Positions 26,178-34,700 of a stretch of DNA of 64,000 nt are shown in pieces (the stretch's first letter is position 1; each line of letters starts with the position of its first letter). This DNA comes from HGM04593 sp045646845. GTDB taxonomy: Bacteria; Bacteroidota; Bacteroidia; Bacteroidales; Bacteroidaceae. A program made the translations under genes and the position numbers. The stretch spans positions 1 through 64,000 of the forward strand of contig JAZRLO010000002.1 in NCBI GenBank assembly GCA_045646845.1, in the 5' to 3' direction. Below the pieces are notes generated by a model. The model made no database searches. It was not told the origin of the DNA and saw nothing but the letters and a program-made list of their open reading frames with translations.

Positions 26178-26231
26178 GCATATACAAAAAACAAAGCGCT
26201 CCCTGCAGGAGCGCTTTTGTTTTTTATATGC
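26178..26231 (-). terminator. Long hairpin downstream of mscS
   Basis: GCGCTCC/GGAGCGC core (26196-26202, 26208-26214) around the loop CTGCA. It extends outward through A-rich and T-rich arms to GCATATA/TATATGC, nearly 24 bp in all. On the minus strand it ends in TTTGTTTTTTG. It lies about 190 bp after the mscS stop, beyond the direct repeats. Confidence 0.75.
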
Positions 26232-26236
26232 AACGT

Positions 26237-26408
26237 GTAAATGAGGATTTGAAGACAAGCATAACGCAGGCGATACGCTTTCACATCACCTCTCTAAATG
26301 AAAATGAATAAAAAGATGGAGCGCAAGGCTTGCGATGGATTCAAAACCGAAGTTTACTAAGCGTAAATGAGGATTTTGAAGACAAGCATAACGCATGCGA
26401 TACGCTTT
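26237..26408. repeat. Pair of 45-nt direct repeats between mscS and sulP
   Basis: Copies at 26237-26281 and 26363-26408 begin GTAAATGAGGATTT and end GCGATACGCTTT. They differ by one inserted T and one G/T change. The 81 bp between them hold CGCAAGGCTTGCG, a small hairpin. No ORF is credible here. The whole 406-bp gap (26013-26418) holds only this, the long hairpin and the sulP promoter. Confidence 0.75.
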
Positions 26409-26418
26409 TTAGTCATTT

Positions 26419-27321
26419 TCACTCCTTTGTCACATTTACAGTCAATGTCTGATAAGGGAAGTTCAACCCCTCCTTCGGGAATGTCTCATACACCTTTCTG
26501 TTCAAATCGAAGTGTATTCCCCAATAATCCTGCTGCTTGCACCACAAGCGTACAGTTATGTCGATAGAACTTGCCGCCAACGCGCCCAACTCGACGAACG
26601 GAGCCGCAGGCTGGTCAAGAACACGTGAATCCTCGGCAATAAGCTTAAGGAGAACTTTTTTCGCCTTCTCGAAGTCGTCACCGTAGGAGATTGAATATGT
26701 AAAATCGACACGACGGACATCTTCGCGTGAATAGTTGTTGATGATACCGGTTGAAACGGGACCGTTAGGCAACAGAATCACCTTGTTGTCGCCGGTGTGA
26801 ACTACAGTGTTGAAAATCTGTATCTCCTTTACCGTACCTGAAACGCCCTGTGCCTCAATGAAGTCACCGACTTTGAAAGGACGGAAGAGAAGAATCATCA
26901 CACCACCGGCGAAATTCTGCAATGTACCGCTGAGTGCCATACCGATAGCAACACCGGCTGAGGCGAAGATTGCAATGAACGAAGAGGTATCGACACCAAG
27001 AACGCTGATTATCATTATAATGAGGACAATCATCGTCACTACATCGACAAGACTTCCGACGAATGTGCGTATAGATACATTAACATTACGTGCCTCCATC
27101 AGTCTCTTGATGAGGTTCACTACGCGGCGTGTAACCCAACGGCCCACAAACCATATCAGAAGTACCTTAACCAGTTTCAAGGCAAACGAAATAGCCACGG
27201 TTGTCAACGTGTCTATAATCAACGATGCATCCACATTGGCGATAGAATCGGAGAAAAGTGCAGAAGAGGCAACAGCATCAGAAGCAACGGCTCCGATTGA
27301 ATTGAAAAGATTAAAAAACAT
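26419..27321 (-). CDS. mscS: MscS-type mechanosensitive channel
   Basis: A 300-residue small-conductance mechanosensitive channel that releases solutes on osmotic downshock. It has three membrane helices (about 35-60, 85-110 and 118-148). The pore helix region FIAIFASAGVAIGMALSGTLQNFAGGVMILLFRPFKVGDFIE is the typical MscS TM3 and beta-domain junction. A C-terminal alpha/beta cage domain follows, to residue 300. The N-terminus is slightly longer than in E. coli MscS. The bcp gene ends 34 bp upstream, so both may belong to one transcript with the cyclophilin gene. Confidence 0.94.
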   Translation of the reverse strand: MFFNLFNSIGAVASDAVASSALFSDSIANVDASLIIDTLTTVAISFALKLVKVLLIWFVGRWVTRRVVNLIKRLMEARNVNVSIRTFVGSLVDVVTMIVLIIMIISVLGVDTSSFIAIFASAGVAIGMALSGTLQNFAGGVMILLFRPFKVGDFIEAQGVSGTVKEIQIFNTVVHTGDNKVILLPNGPVSTGIINNYSREDVRRVDFTYSISYGDDFEKAKKVLLKLIAEDSRVLDQPAAPFVELGALAASSIDITVRLWCKQQDYWGIHFDLNRKVYETFPKEGLNFPYQTLTVNVTKE

Positions 27322-27355
27322 AGTAATAAATTTTATATTAAATATTCAAAAAACA

Positions 27356-27802
27356 TTATTCAAGTATCTGCTTCGCAGCATTCTTGGTATCGACTTTCTG
27401 TATGACCCTCTCTACGACACCATCGGGAGATATAATAAATGTCGTGCGCATGATACCCATGTATTTACGGCCGGCCATCTTTTTCTCGCCCCAAGCACCG
27501 AATGCCTGTATCGTAACCTTGTCAACATCTGCGACCAAAGGAAAATTCAAGCTCTGCTTTTCCTTGAAACGTCCGTGCGATGCTGCACTGTCAGCACTGA
27601 TGCCAACGACTGCATAACCGGCAGCCAAAAGTTCCTCCTTACCATCTCGAAGCGAACATGCCTCGGCCGTGCAGCCGGGAGTATTGTCCTTCGGGTAAAA
27701 ATATACGACAACCCTTTTACCAGGAAAATCACTCAAACGCACCTCATTGCCGTTTTCATCAAGTCCCAGATACTCAGGAGCCTTATCACCTACATTCAAC
27801 AT
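27356..27802 (-). CDS. bcp: Thioredoxin-dependent thiol peroxidase (BCP/PrxQ)
   Basis: A 148-residue peroxiredoxin reducing H2O2 and organic hydroperoxides. The peroxidatic Cys44 and resolving Cys49 are in NTPGCTAEACSLRDG, the PrxQ pattern with both cysteines five apart. The opening MLNVGDKAPEYLGLDENGNEV is standard. It lies 7 bp after the cyclophilin gene, so the two are co-transcribed from the promoter upstream of the cyclophilin. Confidence 0.96.
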   Translation of the reverse strand: MLNVGDKAPEYLGLDENGNEVRLSDFPGKRVVVYFYPKDNTPGCTAEACSLRDGKEELLAAGYAVVGISADSAASHGRFKEKQSLNFPLVADVDKVTIQAFGAWGEKKMAGRKYMGIMRTTFIISPDGVVERVIQKVDTKNAAKQILE

Positions 27803-27809
27803 AAACTCT

Positions 27810-28484
27810 TTATTTTATAAGTTCAACCTTTATTATCCTCACATCCGTCAACGGGCGGTCATTCCTGTCACACTTGACATTCTGTATTCTGTCAACAACT
27901 TCCAGGCCATCCTGAACTTCACCGAACACGGTGTATGAACCGTCCAGGTGAGGAGTTCCGCCAACAGTGGTGTAAACCTTTTCCTGCTCCGGCGTTATGA
28001 CCATTGGACGTCCCATACGTTTTTCATACGCATCCTTATAGTTTTTCAGTTCCTCGGGAGTAAACACCTTACCCCATACTATGTAGAACTGGCTTGCCGA
28101 AGAAGCCATGGCCGGGTTGACATCATCACCCTCGCGTGCGGCAGCAAGCGCACCGCGCATGTGAATATGTTTTTCGGGCATTATCTCCGCTTCGACCCGA
28201 TACCCGAGGTCTCCTTCACCAAGTATCTCGCCTTTGCGCGCATATTTTGAATCGGGGTCACCGCCCTGAATCATAAAATCCTTTATCACACGGTGAAAAA
28301 GCAAGGAATCATAGCACTGCTCCTCGACAAGCCTTATAAAGTTGTCGCGATGCTTGGGCGTATCGTCATACAGAAGTACATCTATACACCCTTCAGTAGT
28401 ATATATTCTCACCTTCTGCTCCTTCACTGACGAACACGAAGCCATGAGAAAGAGACATGCTACAAAAAACAAGAGTTTCTTCAT
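27810..28484 (-). CDS. Cyclophilin-type peptidyl-prolyl isomerase lipoprotein
   Basis: A 224-residue lipoprotein (MKKLLFFVACLFLMASC, Cys17). Its cyclophilin domain (about 25-222) shows NFIRLVEEQCYDSLLFHRVIKDFMIQGGDP, the substrate-binding FHRVI/MIQGG motifs, then SQFYIVWGKVF and HLDGSYTVFGEVQDGLEVVDRI. It speeds cis-trans isomerisation of prolyl bonds in envelope proteins. First gene of a unit with bcp. Confidence 0.95.
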   Translation of the reverse strand: MKKLLFFVACLFLMASCSSVKEQKVRIYTTEGCIDVLLYDDTPKHRDNFIRLVEEQCYDSLLFHRVIKDFMIQGGDPDSKYARKGEILGEGDLGYRVEAEIMPEKHIHMRGALAAAREGDDVNPAMASSASQFYIVWGKVFTPEELKNYKDAYEKRMGRPMVITPEQEKVYTTVGGTPHLDGSYTVFGEVQDGLEVVDRIQNVKCDRNDRPLTDVRIIKVELIK

Positions 28485-28514
28485 AGTTCAACAATATCCG
28501 TTTTTAAATTTCTG

Positions 28515-28545
28515 CAAAATTAGCAAATTTCGCAGAATGCCCAAA
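28515..28545 (-). promoter_or_regulatory. Promoter for the cyclophilin-bcp unit
   Basis: Minus-strand -7 box TAATTTTG (28522-28515) and TTTG -33 box (28545-28542), spacer 19 nt, about 30 bp before the ATG. A full consensus match. Confidence 0.7.
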
Positions 28546-28684
28546 CAACCTTAATGAGAGAAAACATCAAGTCACAAAAACAAGAACGAGAGTGACCCAT
28601 TTAATTTTTGAGCCACCCTCTCATTGTCCGAAAAGTTAAATAAAATCGGCCTCGTCCGAATATGCCATACAAAACAAGGTATTG

Positions 28685-29668
28685 CTATATTGCAGCTGCA
28701 CCGCGCTCCTCAAGATGCACCCTCCTTCCGTTGCCTGCACCAGTTCCCTTCAGATTATAGAACATAAAACCGTTTCCGCGCGGTGTCATGGCAACCTCAT
28801 CGGCATCAAGAAGTTCATCCATCATCTCAGCAAGTCCCATATAAGATTCCGTGTTCAAAGCATTATGCCCGGCCTTCCTTGCCAAAGAGAATGCCGTAGC
28901 AATCTCTACCGGATACGCTCCGCCATACTGCTCCATGAAATTCCTGACATTATCGGCAGTAAAGAGTTCACGGCCATCATTCAGCGGCTTTACGCTGTTA
29001 TACGAGAGTTGGTCAATGCAATGCCTTACAATGTCATATGTGGAATATCCACGAAGCATCATCTCCTCGTCACGGTATGCAATTATATAGGTCGGGAACT
29101 GGTTGACCTCGTAACTGCGACTGTGCCCTTTATCAATCTTCATAAGTTCATCCACCTCAATGCTTTGGTAAAGTTCCTTGAAACGGGCAGGCTCAAAGCC
29201 CACCACAGCCGACATGTCGGCAAGAGTATCCACATCGTTCGTAACCAGCGCATCCACTGCCGTAACCTCCTGGATACGGCGGAGATAGTACAGCGGAACG
29301 ACATCGGGAATGGAGCCCTTGCTCTTTCTTGCATAAAGAGAAGCAGTAACGAACGCACGGTTCTGCGGCAACGTTGATTTGCGCTCCGCCGAGAAAAGGC
29401 GGAATCCCGACTCGCAAACCGGCATACCGTGTACGACCGAGGCCTCAAGCCATGCCTTGTGAATATTCCTGTTCGAGAGAGCAATATCGCCTCCAATCCC
29501 GGCCCTGCGGTCATTGAAAGTCGTTATATCCTCTATCATCACACCCATCACATAGCTTATCTCAAGCTGTTCGCCATACCTGTATTTCAATGCCCTTATT
29601 ACCGGCACACTACCCCAGCACCAGGTGCAGACAGGGTCTGCAAATACTGTAATCTTAATTTTTTCCAT
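28685..29668 (-). CDS. DsbA-family thioredoxin-fold protein
   Basis: A 327-residue protein starting MEKIKITVFADPVCTWCWGS, with a CTWC redox pair at residues 14-17 of the kind seen in the DsbA/FrnE/SpxH group (ADPxCxWCW). An alpha-helical insertion (about 70-170) and EVNQFPTYIIA (the cis-Pro region, about 200) support the fold. There is no signal peptide, so it is cytoplasmic and more like FrnE or the SpxH adaptor than periplasmic DsbA. I chose the ATG at 29668; the longer frame to 29740 starts with a non-ATG codon and breaks the conserved opening. Single gene. Confidence 0.88.
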   Translation of the reverse strand: MEKIKITVFADPVCTWCWGSVPVIRALKYRYGEQLEISYVMGVMIEDITTFNDRRAGIGGDIALSNRNIHKAWLEASVVHGMPVCESGFRLFSAERKSTLPQNRAFVTASLYARKSKGSIPDVVPLYYLRRIQEVTAVDALVTNDVDTLADMSAVVGFEPARFKELYQSIEVDELMKIDKGHSRSYEVNQFPTYIIAYRDEEMMLRGYSTYDIVRHCIDQLSYNSVKPLNDGRELFTADNVRNFMEQYGGAYPVEIATAFSLARKAGHNALNTESYMGLAEMMDELLDADEVAMTPRGNGFMFYNLKGTGAGNGRRVHLEERGAAAI

Positions 29669-29816
29669 AATCAAACATGTTTTATAGAAAAAACAGATAT
29701 AAAGCCAGAATGTTCCGCAAATGGAACAATCATTAAACACCGGAGCTGAACTTTCTCCTTTCAGGCTTTTCGTCCTATTCGCTTTTTTGCCCTTTTACGA
29801 AATTCCAATTTACAAA

Positions 29817-29845
29817 AAGGGGGTCGCGCTGTGCGCGACCCCCTT
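29817..29845 (-). terminator. Terminator of the bamD-rpoZ-DUF4293 operon
   Basis: Perfect 13-bp stem AAGGGGGTCGCGC/GCGCGACCCCCTT around TGT (29817-29829, 29833-29845). The minus strand then reads TTTGTAAATT. It lies 24 bp after the DUF4293 stop. Confidence 0.85.
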
Positions 29846-29868
29846 GAAGATGCAAATATATCTGTCAA

Positions 29869-30336
29869 TCAGTCTCTTAAACGAAAGCCCAATGCCTGAG
29901 CAACTATTTTCGCCTCCCTGCGCCTTACAAGTGTAAAGGCAACGGCATTGAATGCCAAGCCAACAAAGGGGAAGAGAATTGGGATTTCCATATCCACTGC
30001 AGCCTCACCAGGTGTCGTAAGTGAATATATCAATACCATTATATAATATCCGGCAAGCACAAGCATAGAGAAGATTGTACATCTCTTCAGGAGCTCAAAG
30101 TTGCTGAACATAGAGACCAACAACGCGAACAGATTCGTTATGGCAACCACAATAAGCAGCACTCCAAGCACTACCACAGCACTCGACGATGAGCCATCTT
30201 CTGCCGTCATTGAAAAATTAGTGACAGCAATGACTTCACCGCTGGGCTCTATGTAGTTCATTATTGGCTTAAAAAGCGCAACTACAGAAAGAACCAGTGT
30301 TGCCAAATAAAAAAGCTGATATAAACGGAATTTCAT
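29869..30336 (-). CDS. DUF4293 family membrane protein
   Basis: A 155-residue inner-membrane protein with four helices (about 5-25, 50-75, 80-105 and 118-140), opening MKFRLYQLFYLATLVLSVVALF. DUF4293 proteins are found almost only in Bacteroidetes, and their function is unknown. It follows rpoZ by 23 bp and is last in the bamD-rpoZ-DUF4293 unit, an arrangement kept across the phylum. That suggests an envelope or housekeeping role, but no more can be inferred. Confidence 0.9.
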   Translation of the reverse strand: MKFRLYQLFYLATLVLSVVALFKPIMNYIEPSGEVIAVTNFSMTAEDGSSSSAVVVLGVLLIVVAITNLFALLVSMFSNFELLKRCTIFSMLVLAGYYIMVLIYSLTTPGEAAVDMEIPILFPFVGLAFNAVAFTLVRRREAKIVAQALGFRLRD

Positions 30337-30359
30337 ACCGGGCGGTTTATAGGCAGCAA

Positions 30360-30698
30360 TTAAATGTCATCCTCTTCGGTCTCCTTTGAAGGATCGCGGA
30401 AATAGATTTTGTCATCGAGAAATTCCTGCGCTGCTATGAGTGTAGGCTTCGGCAATCTCTCATAATAGCGTGAAATCTCAATCTGCTCGTGGTTCTCGAA
30501 CTGTTCCTCAAGATTGTCTGTTGACGAAGAGAATTCGTTGAGTTTCTTCAACAATTCGTCCTTCATCTCTGCTGCAATCTGGTTAGAACGTTTTCCGATG
30601 ATAGCAACCGATTCATAAACATTGCCTGTTTCATTTACAAAATCTGCCATGTTGCGTGTGACAGTGTTTGTAGGAGCATTTGTCTTTTTGTAGTCCAT
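30360..30698 (-). CDS. rpoZ: RNA polymerase omega subunit (Bacteroidetes type)
   Basis: A 112-residue protein starting MDYKKTNAPTNTVTRNMADF. NVYESVAIIGKRSNQIAAEMKDELLKKLNEF carries the omega signature (VxIxxxRxxQI). Omega helps assemble the beta' subunit. The C-terminal half (about 65-112) is the acidic extension seen in Bacteroidetes. I use the ATG at 30698; the frame runs five codons further to a non-ATG start. It lies between bamD and the DUF4293 gene, 25 bp after bamD. Confidence 0.93.
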   Translation of the reverse strand: MDYKKTNAPTNTVTRNMADFVNETGNVYESVAIIGKRSNQIAAEMKDELLKKLNEFSSSTDNLEEQFENHEQIEISRYYERLPKPTLIAAQEFLDDKIYFRDPSKETEEDDI

Positions 30699-30723
30699 CT
30701 TATATATATACAATTAATATTTT

Positions 30724-31536
30724 TCAATCCTTTACCATTTTCTCGGCCTCCTTGAAATACTTGTCGGCCTCCTTCATGTATTCGCTGTCGGGGAATTCCG
30801 TCTTGAAGGCATAGTATTCGTCTATTGTGTCACGATAACGTTCAAGTTTCTTCTCCTCTACACTATTGTGAGCCATCTTGTATTTTGCTCTCAGTATGAG
30901 TATCGACAGTTCCTCCTTGTGTTTAGTATAAGGGTAATCCTTCAAAGCATTCTGAGCTGTCACTATGCAGGCCTGATAGTTGTTGCCCATATAAGCCATA
31001 TAATCTCCGAGGTCATAATAGAGCTTTGCCGACAGGTATTCTTTCTTCACGATAATGTCGTGCATTTCAAGAATCATGTCCTGTGCCTCGTTGCAGCGGC
31101 TGCTGGTAGGATAATACTCCATGAAGAGCTGAAGCTCGCTTATGGCGATGAATGTTCCCGACTGGTCGAGCTCTGGTTCCGTAATACCCATATAGAGAGC
31201 TTTTCCGGAGTGGAAACGGGCCAATTCGGCATACTCACCGCGCGGATAGTTCGAATAATAGACCTTAAAATACTGCGAAGCCGTTTCATAATCCTCCGAC
31301 TCGTAGTAGCACATAGCAAGCATTATTAGCGATTCCTCGGCCTTGTCGCCACCCTTGAGCATAGTTATCATGCCCTCGAGCAAATCCGAAGCCTTAACAT
31401 AATCGCCTCTTAAATAATACTCCTTTGCAACCTCGTACCTATAGTCATAATTATTAGATTTAAGGACCTTATTGTACGAGTCGCAGGAGGCAAGAGCCAC
31501 AACCACGGTCAGAAGTATCAATGCTATTCTTTTCAT
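30724..31536 (-). CDS. bamD: Outer membrane assembly lipoprotein BamD
   Basis: A 270-residue lipoprotein (signal MKRIALILLTVVVALASC, Cys18) made of TPR-like helices (YEVAKEYYLRGDYVKASDLLE, AMCYYESEDYETASQYFKVYY and following). BamD is the essential accessory protein of the BAM complex, which inserts beta-barrel proteins into the outer membrane. First gene of the bamD-rpoZ-DUF4293 operon with a full consensus promoter. Confidence 0.96.
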   Translation of the reverse strand: MKRIALILLTVVVALASCDSYNKVLKSNNYDYRYEVAKEYYLRGDYVKASDLLEGMITMLKGGDKAEESLIMLAMCYYESEDYETASQYFKVYYSNYPRGEYAELARFHSGKALYMGITEPELDQSGTFIAISELQLFMEYYPTSSRCNEAQDMILEMHDIIVKKEYLSAKLYYDLGDYMAYMGNNYQACIVTAQNALKDYPYTKHKEELSILILRAKYKMAHNSVEEKKLERYRDTIDEYYAFKTEFPDSEYMKEADKYFKEAEKMVKD

Positions 31537-31640
31537 TATCGCAATATTAAATGCCTAGCGGATGCCACAAGGACAAATCTGTCAAGAAGCACCGTCACCG
31601 CCAAAACGGCACAGATGCCCATTCACAACAATTCAGTTTG

Positions 31641-31672
31641 CAAAATTAGTGCATTCCTGTGAAAAATACAAA
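31641..31672 (-). promoter_or_regulatory. Promoter for bamD-rpoZ-DUF4293
   Basis: Minus-strand -7 box TAATTTTG (31648-31641) and TTTG -33 box (31672-31669), spacer 20 nt. This leaves a leader of about 100 nt before the bamD ATG. Confidence 0.7.
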
Positions 31673-31732
31673 CCCTTTCTTTTTAATATTGACAAGAAAA
31701 AAGGAAAAAATGCTTAAAAATGCAAAAAGCAC

Positions 31733-31790
31733 AAGAATTACACAAAACGGCAGGCGACCATGAGACCGCCTGCCGTTTTGTGTAATTCTT
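31733..31790 (-). terminator. Terminator of the GH27-GH16 gene
   Basis: Perfect 24-bp stem (31733-31756 with 31767-31790), GC-rich core ACGGCAGGCG/CGCCTGCCGT and ten-base loop. The outer A/T-rich arm provides the T-tract. It starts 8 bp after the stop. Confidence 0.88.
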
Positions 31791-31797
31791 TTATGAT

Positions 31798-34700
31798 TCA
31801 ACGTAAAAATATCATCTTTTCTCCGACCACATAAACACCTTGAGGGAGTTCGAAGCGATATTCATCACGTACCAAAGCCTTTGCAACGCAACGCCCTGCG
31901 GCATCATATACAGCAACATTGACAGGTTTCTGAGAGAAGACAACCACACCACCATCTACAGGCCTTACCTCGAGTTGAGACACCTCATTCACTGCAGTCA
32001 CACCTACTGTTCCGTCCGTATTCTTCATACCTTTCTTCTGATATACTCGTACCCAGTCGAAACGTGTCTCGTAAGTGTGGTTTACGTCGGCTTCGGCAGC
32101 CCATGCATTGTTACCCACACTCTGGTTAAGGATGAGGTGGAAATGCTTGTCGAACGGCCACTGGCCCTGGCTCAGTTGTGTAGCATTCACCGACTTCGCA
32201 TAACGCCCGACCTCCTTACCATCAACATACCATATCAAAGTCTTTGCATCCCACTCAAGACCATATGTATGGTAACGGTCGTGCGATGTAGCTACATTGA
32301 AACTTGATTTCGGGTTATTTGTATTTCCAAGGTCGTATGTCCAGTTACTGTGCACAGTGTGCCAAGAGCGCTCCTGTGAGTCTATAGTCTCCCAGATGTC
32401 AATCTCGCCACAGTCGGGCCAACCGGCGCTCTGGTCCTCGGGCATCATCCAGAAAGCCGGGAAGTTACCTGTCCACGGGTTGGATTTGATGCGTGCCTCT
32501 ACATAACCGTATGTAAAGCCGAAGCGGTTGTTGCTCTTTATACCGCCGGTAATCATCGGAACAGGGTCACTCTCCTGGTCGGGGTTAGGTATTGCGCGGG
32601 CCACAAGGTCGCCACCCTGCAGGTATATTACCTCCTTGCTATCGCTGAGCCAACGGTTCCATGTCGCGCCGTAACGCTGGCAACGCATCCACTTCTCGTC
32701 AACAGGCTGCGACATATCAGCGGCATTGAACTCGTCACTAAAAACAAGCTGCCACTCGTTGCCCTCCTCGGGCTCAAACTCGGCAAACAAAGCCACATCA
32801 CCATCGAGACACCACGCAGGCACAAGATGTTCCTTAGCATTGACATTGACTTTTTCCTCTACCTCGCGCCACTGAAGATTGCCGTTCACATACTGCTCGC
32901 CATCAAGATTATATCCATGACGCACAATAACCTTATCACACTTATATCCCGGAGCACCGCGCAATACATATGTAATCATTTCATCATATTCAATCATCAT
33001 AGGCAATGCTGTATTATCCACACCGTCTATACTTCCATCAACTGTGTGAAGTGTCAGTTTCCTCTTATCGCCTACTATATTTATAAGATAATCTATGATA
33101 AGACCATTTTCGGCTACAAAGTTCTCGGAACCGCCAGGATTTATATTATCCGTATCCAATTTCAGACGCATACGATACACACCCGCAGGTATTGCATCAT
33201 CAAGAACAACGGTAGGAAGGGTTGCCACCGTTCCCTTTTGAGCAGGATTTCCTTCGCTGTCTATACCATTATGACAAGAGAATGCGACGAGTTCACTCGA
33301 CATTGCCGGCAAACCATCCTCATTAAGCAGAGCCACGAATTTACCGTCGTTGTTGAGGTCGATATACATATAAACATTCTTGATGTCCTCACCAGCAAAA
33401 TTTTCTATTATTACATCTATTTCCCGAGTCCCTTCAAGCGCATAAGAACCAGTTTGGTCCTCATCGGTAGCAACGCGGTATGCATCTCTATAAGTATCCG
33501 GGCCACTGGGAGAATTATCCATATTATTAAACAACACTAAATATCTGTGTTCTCCGGGAACTTGCGCATCCTTGTCGAACGACAGCGCATAACCATCGCC
33601 ACCGACACCACCTGCCGCATTGGCAAAGATAGCGGTTATCACCACATCGCCATCGATATATTCAGCAGGGATTGTCACCTTGCCATCCTTTACAAACGTT
33701 CCGGGAATAATCTCCTCGCTGTACTGCTTTACACCATGCAGTTTCTCCGGTCCATTGAAATTGTGGCCGTGAAGCACCTTGACAGCATCGAGCACATAAC
33801 CATCATTGGGGACAACTGCAAACACAAGAGGCTCACCGAATGGCACAGCTGCGGGCAACGCCTCGCCTACAGCCGAGAGGAGCGCACCGCCTGTAGCCTC
33901 AACCGCAAGCGCACACTGTCCATTGTGTACATTCAGTACAACATCGCATACTGCACCACCGTTCTGCAATATACCGTTGCCGTCCTCACTGCGGCCTGCC
34001 GGGTCAATCGAAGCCCAATCGACCTTATAGCGCATGCGGTAGAAACCGGGAGCCATGTCTGCAGGAACTGTAAATGCAGGAGGGTTGAGCACATTGGTAT
34101 TTGAAACCCTCTCGCCCTTGCTGTTATAGCCAGTGCCTGAGCCCAAAGAGGGCTCGGCGTATGAGAATGCCATTATATCGCTACCGGCAGGGATTGAGCC
34201 GTCGGCATTCAACTTTGCCTCAAAAGCGCCATCCTGGCCACGGTCGAGATATACGAAACCGTTCATCCATGTACCAGCAAAACCGAAAGTCGGTGTCACT
34301 GTCTCGCCGGCCTTTGCGTGGAAAGCAGGGTTGTCAATTTTGCTGTAAACCTTCAAAGGAGTTGGCAACTGCAATGTCTGGTTGCCAAGCGAAACGCTGT
34401 TCAGACGACGGCTGCCGTGAGTGTAGCCCTGGTTCTTGTCAAAGATGACAGGATAATCCTCGGTTACAACAGGGGCATTCTTGTTCACGACTTCCATCTT
34501 GTCGATGTCACCCATATAACCGCTCTCGTTGAAAAGGCGCACTACATTCTCGCCCTTTTCAAGCACAACATCAAACTCGGCCACACCGACAGTACCCCAA
34601 CCACCGGAGTTGCCGGTATATGTCATTGGAGTGCCGCCATTAACGCTCAGTTTCATTGTACGGTTGTCACCTGTAACAAAATATACGCGAAGAGTGTATT

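Noticed and set aside
26237..26408. CRISPR or attachment-site interpretation of the 45-nt direct repeats
   Set aside because: Only two copies, an 81-bp interval without phage or integrase genes, and no cas genes; left as an unexplained repeat.
28586..28622. Possible terminator after the DsbA-like gene (GAGAG...CTCTC)
   Set aside because: Only five good outer base pairs with mismatches inside; too weak to list as a feature.
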